Source: Pollenia angustigena
Taxonomy: Eukaryota; Arthropoda; Insecta; Diptera; Polleniidae
NCBI GenBank assembly: GCA_930367215.1
Contig: OV884059.1
Coordinates: 152,704,511 to 152,768,510, forward strand
Reading direction: 5' to 3'
DNA: 64,000 nt
Positions within the stretch are counted from its first letter, which is position 1; every line of letters starts with the position of its first letter. Of the stretch, positions 57,202-64,000 are shown one piece after another. The notes beneath the pieces are model-generated. The model did not search any database and was not told the DNA's origin. It was given only the letters and a program-made list of their open reading frames with translations. Made by a program: the position numbers and the translations under genes.

Positions 57202-58089
57202 TTATTGCACTCGGCGACTTTTTGCCTCTATATCTGTAAGTTTTTGTTTTATTAAAATGAGTTCTTTAATTTTCCTTTCGCTGAGTCTCGGGTAAATTAG
57301 TTTCAAACACAAGAAAACTTCATCTCTTTTGGCGACAGTTTTGATAAAATTCTTAACAATTCCAAGTCTAATATGCAGTGGAGGCAGCAATATCTTCTCC
57401 TTCGGCACTAGAGGCTCACGAATAATATTGGCCGTTTGTAACCTGCTGTGCTCTCTGAGTTTCCATCCGTGGCATGCATATTGGTCACCGGAAAATCGTG
57501 TGTCCCAATCGCACAAAAAGCACATATATTTTATATAGCCGCTTTGAAGACCGCAAAGCATTGCTACAACTTTTAAATCGCAGCCTATGCGCCACATATG
57601 TTTGGCGTAGTTAACCATTTTTAAAATATTTTCCAGTGCATCATATGTTTTTTTCGTTTCTGTACTATAGGCGATTGGAACTGAAGGTTTTTTAGTGGTC
57701 TTATGCAGTAAAACCGCCTTCAAGCTGAGTTTTGAACTGTCAATAAATAATCTCCAGTCATCTGCTTCATATTTTATTTCCATTGCGTCCATCAATTTTC
57801 CTACATCCGGGCAATATGCAAAAGTTTTTTCATTATTCACAAGGAATAAACTTTGGAGTGTTGCCTGACGACTTCGATAAGCTGTGACTTTCACACCGGG
57901 TGCCAACAAATTGTTTGATTTCAAAATGGAAGCCAGCTCTTCCGATTTATGCTGTGTTAATTCCAACTTGGCAACAATTGAATCAAGCTTATTTTGATTT
58001 ATTAAAATTGGCTCATTGGATACTGATGGCTCATATGGGGGATCATCACGTGCATGGTATGTCGGAGCAGTCGTTTCGCACACACCCAA
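57202..58089 (-). pseudogene. Second member of the Cys-rich putative transposase family
   Basis: An open 295-codon frame clearly homologous to the 16-kb gene over its central part. It has LFIDSSKLSLKAVLLH (D117), GCDLKVVAMLCGLQSGY (D171), CFLCDWDTRFSGDQY (C190, C193), PPLHIRLGIVKNFIK and YPRLSERKIKE. The N-terminal zinc-finger block is missing: the first codons lie in a flanking repeat near 58080. The LGNHR...GERFHQ exon is also missing; after KIKE the sequence diverges. A Cys pair (ECNNC) and an acidic stretch ending PPSKKSR appear in other frames down to 57000 and may be a different C-terminus. Protein identity to the 16-kb copy is moderate, so it is an older, distinct subfamily. Non-functional as it stands. 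Confidence 0.75.
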
Positions 58090-58450
58090 TGTAAAAAAAG
58101 AAACATCAAAATATAATGTTTGTCTACATTATCACTACAATTGTTCTGTTTTTTTTTAACGAAGAATAGAACACTATATAATGTTTGGCTCTTTCTTGAA
58201 AAAAGTTACGAACGGTATTAAGGGTTGTGTTCGTCTATGCAATCACTAAAAAAGTAGATATCTTTCTTGGGTGTGTGAGCCGAACGCTAAATTATGTCTG
58301 TTTATTTTCTTTAAGCTTCGTTCACAATAGGCAGCAATACTTTCGCTAGTGTTCATAATAGAGCAACAATTTTTTTCGCAATCACACACATTTTAAATAA
58401 AGAAATCATTTGCAAATTTTGCCCAGAATTTATTATTATTTGTTGGAACG
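58081..58450. repeat. Inverted-repeat family also at 40.1-41.1 kb
   Basis: 'cacacacccaatg' at 58081 and 'cttgggtgtgtg' at 58268 are inverted copies, enclosing 'acaattgttctg', 'aatgtttgg' and 'cggtattaagggttgtgttc'. Further right, 'cgttcacaatag' and 'catttgcaaatttt' match 40.1 and 40.73 kb. It is rearranged relative to that copy. It forms the junction with the transposase-like frame. Confidence 0.6.
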
Positions 58451-58628
58451 TTTTGTTAAAATTAAATGTTAATTAATAGGTACTTAAAATATATTATTTG
58501 TACAAAAAAGGAATATAGGTATGCATTAATTTCCGTTGCTTTCTTATTTAACACACAAATTTATTTTATTTGGTTTTATATCAATTTTTATTTAATTTAA
58601 CGCAAAATTGTACTTAATGGTCACAAAT

Positions 58629-58664
58629 TAAAGAAAAGAAAAGAAAAGAAAAGAAAAGGAAAGG
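58629..58664. repeat. (AAAAG)n microsatellite
   Basis: About seven units of aaaag, the last two altered to aaagg. Confidence 0.95.
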
Positions 58665-58689
58665 AATACTTAAAACCACTATATCGATA

Positions 58690-59063
58690 CTTTCCCTTAA
58701 GAATGTATTAAGCGACACTTTTTTCGAAAATGACTTTTTGATGTGGAACTATACTAGAAATTAAGCGCCACATTTTGGCCTGGGTTTCGCTGCCCTATCA
58801 TGGATGCAAAGGAAACTAGGGTGATAATAAAATTGTATCAACCGTCAAGTTTTCTCACTGGAATAATGTGGCACCCTGTAATTTGTATTATCCGCCAAAG
58901 AAACTATGCTAAGCCACATTTTTAAATATGTTTTGTATTCTGAAAATCGCTTTTCAAATATGTTTCTTTCAATAAAATCCGAAAAATAAATAACTAAATG
59001 AAACGTTTTTTTCGTTTCCTACACAATTTTAGAAATGTCGCTTAATACATTCTTACGGGAAGG
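58690..59063. mobile_element. 374-bp MITE flanked by TATCGATA
   Basis: Left CTTTCCCTTAAGAATGTATT then AAGCGACA; right complement TGTCGCTTAATACATTCTTA then CGGGAAGG. Both sides carry TATCGATA (58682-58689, 59064-59071). This may be an 8-bp target duplication or, being itself palindromic, part of the terminal repeat. 59072-60005 has nothing recognisable. Confidence 0.8.
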
Positions 59064-60005
59064 TATCGATATACTCTATACACAATATACTCTGTGCTTA
59101 AAACTGTTTTTTAAATACACAAAAAAGCCTTTAACAGAAAACCAAGAGGAGAAACAACGACTTTAAGGGCATAATAAACCACACATATCAAAATTTTACG
59201 TTTGTACAAATATTGTGTGTTGTTAAGTGGGGTGTTTGATGTTTGAACAAACCTTTGAAGCAATATTTCGAGAACTATTAAAGATATTTAATATTTTGCA
59301 GACATGTTGAATACCTATATGTCAAACTTTTTGTGGCGTCTAATGCTAAATGTATTTATTTCAGCGAAAACTTTGCAGAGTGAAGACGTTGAAAAAGAAG
59401 CATTAAAATCATTTTCAATAGTAAATTAAAACAACTAGGTAGTTGTTTACTTTTTACTATAAATTCTATGCAGTAGCACTACCGGCGACTTCATTCATTG
59501 AAAACAACACAAAAACTTAAAATTAATGTTTGTACGAAGTATATTTAAGTTGGTTATTGGCAAACATAAAACGAAAACAAAATGTATGTTTGCCAAGAAT
59601 TTTGTTCGGTTTATTTTGCCCTTTACACAACCTGCTTTGTAGCACCAGCTCGCTTTAAGTTTCCCTCCCACTCTGACATCTTTTGAGCATCTTATATTAT
59701 AGCTTATAGCAGCCACTTTGACATGAGCCTAAATTTTAGGGCCTAAAGCCGTAATGAATACTATTTTGTCTTTTTTTATAAATTGGGTAGGGGTAAATGT
59801 AGGAAAAACATTTCCAGTGCCTCAATGAATATTTATCATGAATGGCTAACCCTTTGAAATTGAAGTGGTAGGAACTAGACCGGTACTAAGGCTTCCTGAA
59901 GTCACAAGTCTACACAATTGTGTAAATTTTGGCCGGATTTTATTTACATTGATAATTTGACTCTAAATTTATGCTCTTAACAGCTAAATTTATTTCACTG
60001 TAGTA

Positions 60006-60791
60006 ATAGGTGCGTTTGAGTACTTTTACAGTAAAATGCAGTAAATGAGTAAACTAAAAAATTTTCTCTCACAAAAAGCTGTTGTCCAAAAAAGTACGCA
60101 AACGCAAATTTGTAAAAATTCGTAAAATAAAGGCAACAGCTGATGCCAAATAATTGAAGTGTTGAAAAATATTGACACTTTTGACTACTTAACTCGTTTT
60201 CTTATCGGTACTCGATTAAATACTTCTTATAACACGAACATTTTTGGAAAATACAAACAAACTATTTTATGTAATCTTTCATATTTGTTTGTTTTTTATT
60301 TTATTTGATTTTACAAATTTGTAGCGGGTTAAATTATTTAAAAGAACATGAATAATTTTTTTGCTATTGATTACTTAAGAACCCAAATACTTCACACTTT
60401 TACAACTCTAAAAAATTAACATAACAAAAAAAAATTTCAAAAATTTGCATTTAGCCAAATAAATGATTCACAAGCAAGTTTAATTATTTAATATTTATTC
60501 ACTTTTTGTTTTGGTTTAATTTATTTAACAATTTTTTTCACAATTTGTATGCTTTTATTTGTTACTTTTGTTTGATTACCTTATGAAACATATGTTTTTT
60601 TGATTTACTAAATTTTACTGCAAAAATTTCTGCAGTAAAAATTTGTAAATACTCAGAACAAGAACTGTCACTTTTCGCTCTCAATTTATGTTCTCATTTA
60701 CTGCATTTTGTGTACTCGAACGCAATTTCGTAAAATGCAGTAAAGTTTAGTAAAAAATAGTAAAAGCTTTTGTGCTCTCGAACGCAACTAA
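60006..60791. mobile_element. Inverted-repeat element, TIR near (A)GTTGCGTTCGAG
   Basis: The left 'taggtgcgtttgagtac' and 'aaaatgcagtaaatgag' are mirrored on the right by 'gtgctctcgaacgcaacta' and 'ctcatttactgcatttt'. The 'cgaacgcaa' motif occurs twice on the right side, suggesting subterminal duplication. Ends are approximate. Confidence 0.65.
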
Positions 60792-60890
60792 TATTTGGAC
60801 TTTATTGAAATACTCTTTAAATCAACGGTTTTCGAATTAGACTCTCATTCATAACAGAGAAAAGGAAAATAAAAAAATCTTTTTTTACTT

Positions 60891-61009
60891 ATGGCCAATT
60901 TCACCAAGTTCACTTAAAACTAACTGTTACTTTAACTTCCAGTTAACAATATGTTTTTGAGAGTTATAATTGATAGTTAATTATAAATGAACTTGGTGAA
61001 ATTGGCCAT
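60891..61009. mobile_element. 119-bp MITE with perfect 22-bp inverted ends
   Basis: ATGGCCAATTTCACCAAGTT(CA) on the left and its exact complement (TG)AACTTGGTGAAATTGGCCAT on the right. The interior is AT-rich with 'aactaactgttac' / 'gatagttaatta' partial symmetry. From 61010 to 62159 I see no gene, apart from an (ATGT)n run at 61886-61905. Confidence 0.85.
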
Positions 61010-62159
61010 TTAAATCTTTTTTTTATTTAAAATAAATAAAAACCTTTTTATCGTTAAAAATATTAGCGAAAAGTAGTTACTTATTTGGTCTTTAAAAATA
61101 CTTTCGCACAGCATTTAAGTATAACCAAATTACGTTTTGGGGCCCGAATATAAAAATTTGTTTCTAGAAGAAAAAAAACACAAAAATTGCAAGAATATAA
61201 AAATAAATATTAATTAATAAAAATATTCTCTGCTGAGCGCCTAAAAAAATAAAACGTTTGAAGTTTGTCGCTTTCATTGTGTTAAACAGCTTGACTAAAA
61301 ATGAGCAAACAAAAATTAGAAGCAAAAAACCAAAGAGACGTACGCACTGCACTCATTAATTTCGAGCAAGTTTTTTGTTTCATAGCTTTTTTCTATATTG
61401 TCTAGTTTGAAAAACTTTTAACAGAAATTACTGTTATTTCCAATTGGACTTGTGCTTTGAAGCTTATAATCTTTACAAAGAAAGCAAAACAGTCAGAAAA
61501 AAGTGAAATGATTATTATTTGAGTTTATCATCTTTCCTTCAACTTGTCTATCTTAAATGATAATGATGAAGTTTGAAATTTGCTACACTTTTTAACGCTT
61601 TTATTCGATTTAATGATTTGTTTTAAATTGTCTTTCTACTAGGTAGTTACTTGTTTCAAATAACAAAAAAAAAAAACTGTTGCATATGTTGCAACAACCT
61701 GTAGTTGCAAGAGGATCTTAACAAAGGCATTTGCAAAGCAAACAAGCAACCAGCCTCTTTCAATTGTTGTCTCATAATAATAATGAACAAGTTGTGTTAT
61801 TGTGATATGATTATTTGTGATATTGGGGCAAAGACTTTTTTGTGAGATCTGCTGGTATATTTCTGAACAAAATCTACACATAAATATGTATGTATGTATG
61901 TATGCACTTTTTATTGTTTAAAATAATTTCTTATTTTATCATTTGAATGAAAAGATTAATTTTGTTGCATGACAATAATTGCATTTTTTCACATTAGAAA
62001 TGCTTAACCAAAAAATTTGCAGGTATCAACAGTTTTAATTGAAACTTTATGGTTTTGCTAAATTTTATTTTCAATTATTATCTGCCTCATTAATGCTTTT
62101 TCGATATGGTTTCTTTTTCTCCTGATGGTTCCTTTGCCAGGCATATGAGAGACTGATTA

Positions 62160-62310
62160 CACTGTGCTAGAATTTGACATATTTTTTCCTGTCCAGCGGG
62201 GCACCCGGAGGGTTAACCTAACTTAAAGGTTTTTTAAGTGGAGAAGTGGGTCAGGTTGCACAACATTTTTTCGTGTAACTCAAAAACGGTTTAGTTCGAA
62301 TTTTTGCCAT
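62160..62310 (+). mobile_element. Solo left end of the 13.6-kb transposon family
   Basis: tta|CACTGTGCTAGAATTTGACA, then 'ggggcacccgg', 'ttaacctaa', 'ggttgcacaacatt' and 'cgtgtaactcaaaaacggtt', in the order of the 13.58-kb left arm. The similarity ends near 62310. Confidence 0.75.
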
Positions 62311-62499
62311 GTTCCCGATTAAATCGATTTTGTTAATAAGTTTATAAAATTAATAAGGTTGACAGCAGGAATTTGTTTGTCAGAGATTCGATGTCATCGG
62401 CGAACATATTGGCTGTCGATAAATCATTACTTTAATTGACAACTTCAAAGTTTTGCTATGTCAGATTCGTATTTTATAAATTTTAGTAACGATATGTAT

Positions 62500-63010
62500 A
62501 TTCTGGATAATTATGAGAAGCGGAGTTGGCTTAATGATGTCCGTCTGTCGGTTTCTCTGTTCGTATGTATGTTGAAATGGGTTTTCCGAAGACCCCAGAT
62601 ATGATTGGGACTAGGTTGTAATATATTTATATCGCATATAGTCCGAAATAGTTTGCTATTGAAATTCAGTCAGATCTGTACAAAAACGGCTGAGATATCA
62701 GCAACAGCACACGGCTGCTTCTAATTTTATTTAAACGCATTTTTATTTTACTTTAGAGAACGTATTTTGTAAGTAGAAATATTAACATAATATTATACAT
62801 GTTTACAAATTTTGATAAACATTTTCGTTAGCTAGAACCTGCAGTTCGCTTTTGTATACTAAGTATACGGATGGCAGCACAACTGTAGCTGAGCTGCCAT
62901 CCGTAGTCGACCCATAAGTTTGTCATTCCGTGTGTAAAATGTTCAATATTCATCTAAGACCCCATAAACTATACATATATGTTCTGGGTCCTTGAGTTAT
63001 TCTAAGTCGA
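62500..63010 (+). mobile_element. DINE/INE-1-like element, diverged
   Basis: 'atgatgtccgtctgtcggtt', 'gttgaaatgggttttccgaa' and 'acggctgagatatcag' match the complement of 52360-52560. Further on, 'tttgtcattccgtgtgtaaa', 'aagaccccataaacta' and 'gttctgggtcc' repeat the INE-1-like core a second time. An 11-bp stem hairpin, CGGATGGCAGC...GCTGCCATCCG, lies at 62869-62904. Confidence 0.65.
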
Positions 63011-63394
63011 TTTAGCTATGTCTGCTGAAATCACGCTGACTTTCGAACGACTTAAAAGAAAAGATGTTAGTAATTGATGTGTTTTATTCTAAAAACTGTC
63101 AAGGACAGACAAATTTATTTTCGACTTCTAAAATAAAACATATTACCATCAAAAACAAAAATTATTGATTTCATTTATAATATAATAAAACAAGTTATAT
63201 AATTAAAGTTCATTCTCTTTGTTTCTAGTTCTTCTAAGCAGCTTGGGATTGAAAGTACCAACCACCCTAAAAAATGTATAATTTTTTTTTTTAAACTAAC
63301 ATTAATAGTGGCGCAATGCACATTTTGATATAAGATTTTGCACAAATTCTTTCTATATGACTAGAAATCATACCACAAAATTTCGCGAAGATCA

Positions 63395-63640
63395 GTCCAT
63401 AATTTACCATAGGCCCCATTTAAAGCCCACTCTCGAAAAACAGTTTCGTATGCCTAAAACCGTAACGCATAATGCTATTATTATAATATAATTTGGGTAT
63501 TCATAGTTGTATAAGTCTTTATATCATACTGTCAATTTTCGTTAATGTTGGTCCATAATTTACCATATGCCCTATATGAAGCTCACTCTCAAAAAAACCT
63601 TTAAAATGCGTAAAACTGTAGCAAATAAAGTAACTGCGGG
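63395..63640. repeat. ~156-bp tandem duplication
   Basis: 'gtccataatttaccata.gc' followed by 'cc.att..aagc.cactctc' occurs at 63395 and again at 63551. The rest, to 64000, is AT-rich with no gene; 'ggtgggttatatgg' near 63830 echoes the motif at the start of the window. Confidence 0.7.
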
Positions 63641-64000
63641 TATTGTGGAACCCCTTTTTTTGTTTTGGCAATTTTTTAAAAATATAAGCGAACTCTTCAT
63701 CGGACTAGTTGGAATATGTTTCTAAATCGATTGCCTAACTATGTTCTTCACAAAAATTATATTTTCTTAATACTAAAAAAAAGTTATAAATGAAAAATCT
63801 GAGGTGATTTGAAAAATTGGAGGGCAATGTGGTGGGTTATATGGAATACTATTACATATTACCAGAAACAAAAAAATAGTTACAAAAAAAATTCTATTTA
63901 GCGGAAATATTCTTGCTGTAGGTGGAGGATATCAAAGATTCGGCCCAGCAGAATATAGCACTCTTACTGGTTTTTTTATCAGCTCTTGTTTTCAAGATGT

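Overview
This window looks like transposon-dense, AT-rich intergenic DNA from a higher fly (Diptera, probably a calyptrate such as a house fly or blow fly). That is an inference. It rests on the AT-rich composition, on several INE-1/DINE-like repeats with a 'tataccc...' end and a 'ccgtctgtc' core, on Helitrons with 'ctatatatataaaa' starts and CTAG ends, on a LINE with an RNase H domain, and on 66-67 nt GT-AG introns. I see no bacterial gene organisation and no host housekeeping gene. Nearly everything I can support is a mobile element or a satellite, mostly called from paired inverted ends plus target-site duplications read directly in the sequence.

Layout. 1-4.0 kb: MITE-type repeats, including two inverted-repeat elements nested in a third. 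4.9-6.8 kb: a complete Helitron with a decayed Pif1-like helicase. 7.0-9.0 kb: hAT-type MITEs. 9.6-11.1 kb: a LINE 3' fragment and a DINE-like element. 13.58-17.55 kb: the most interesting object, a ~4 kb DNA transposon with ~0.6 kb terminal inverted repeats around one intron-containing, Cys-rich gene of a family I know only as uncharacterised. A near-identical partial copy lies at 12.67-13.24 kb, a divergent relative of the protein at 57.2-58.1 kb, and terminal-repeat derivatives at 1.4, 39.8-41.9 and 62.2 kb. 20.0-21.6 kb: a giant palindrome abutting a second TA-flanked MITE. 22.0-24.3 kb: a 50-bp satellite split by a hAT-like MITE.

24.7-25.3 kb holds the best candidate for a non-transposon gene: a 153-residue protein made of two copies of one ~62-residue domain, with a probable 5'UTR intron. 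27.9-34.05 kb is a nest: a TA-flanked element split by two abutting Helitrons, each with its own internal tandem array. 34.7-39.6 kb: a 1.6-kb hAT element, a small Helitron split by a MITE that carries a SINE-like insertion, and a second hAT element with its own nested insert. 43.06-47.34 kb: a 4.3-kb hAT-like element with a perfect 8-bp target duplication, containing a piggyBac-type MITE with GTCGCAC hairpins and a decayed IS630/mariner transposase. 47.9 kb: a 25-G homopolymer. 48.8-52.7 kb: MITEs, a short Helitron and a DINE-like element. 55.4-56.5 kb: a Helitron with a Walker A fragment. 58.1-64 kb: MITEs, a DINE-like repeat and tandem repeats.

There is no operon-like cooperation. The functional logic is of elements supplying transposition machinery (Helitron helicase, the Cys-rich putative transposase, IS630/mariner and LINE relics) and of many non-autonomous derivatives. 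All recognisable element proteins here are broken. Only the two-repeat 153-residue protein looks intact.
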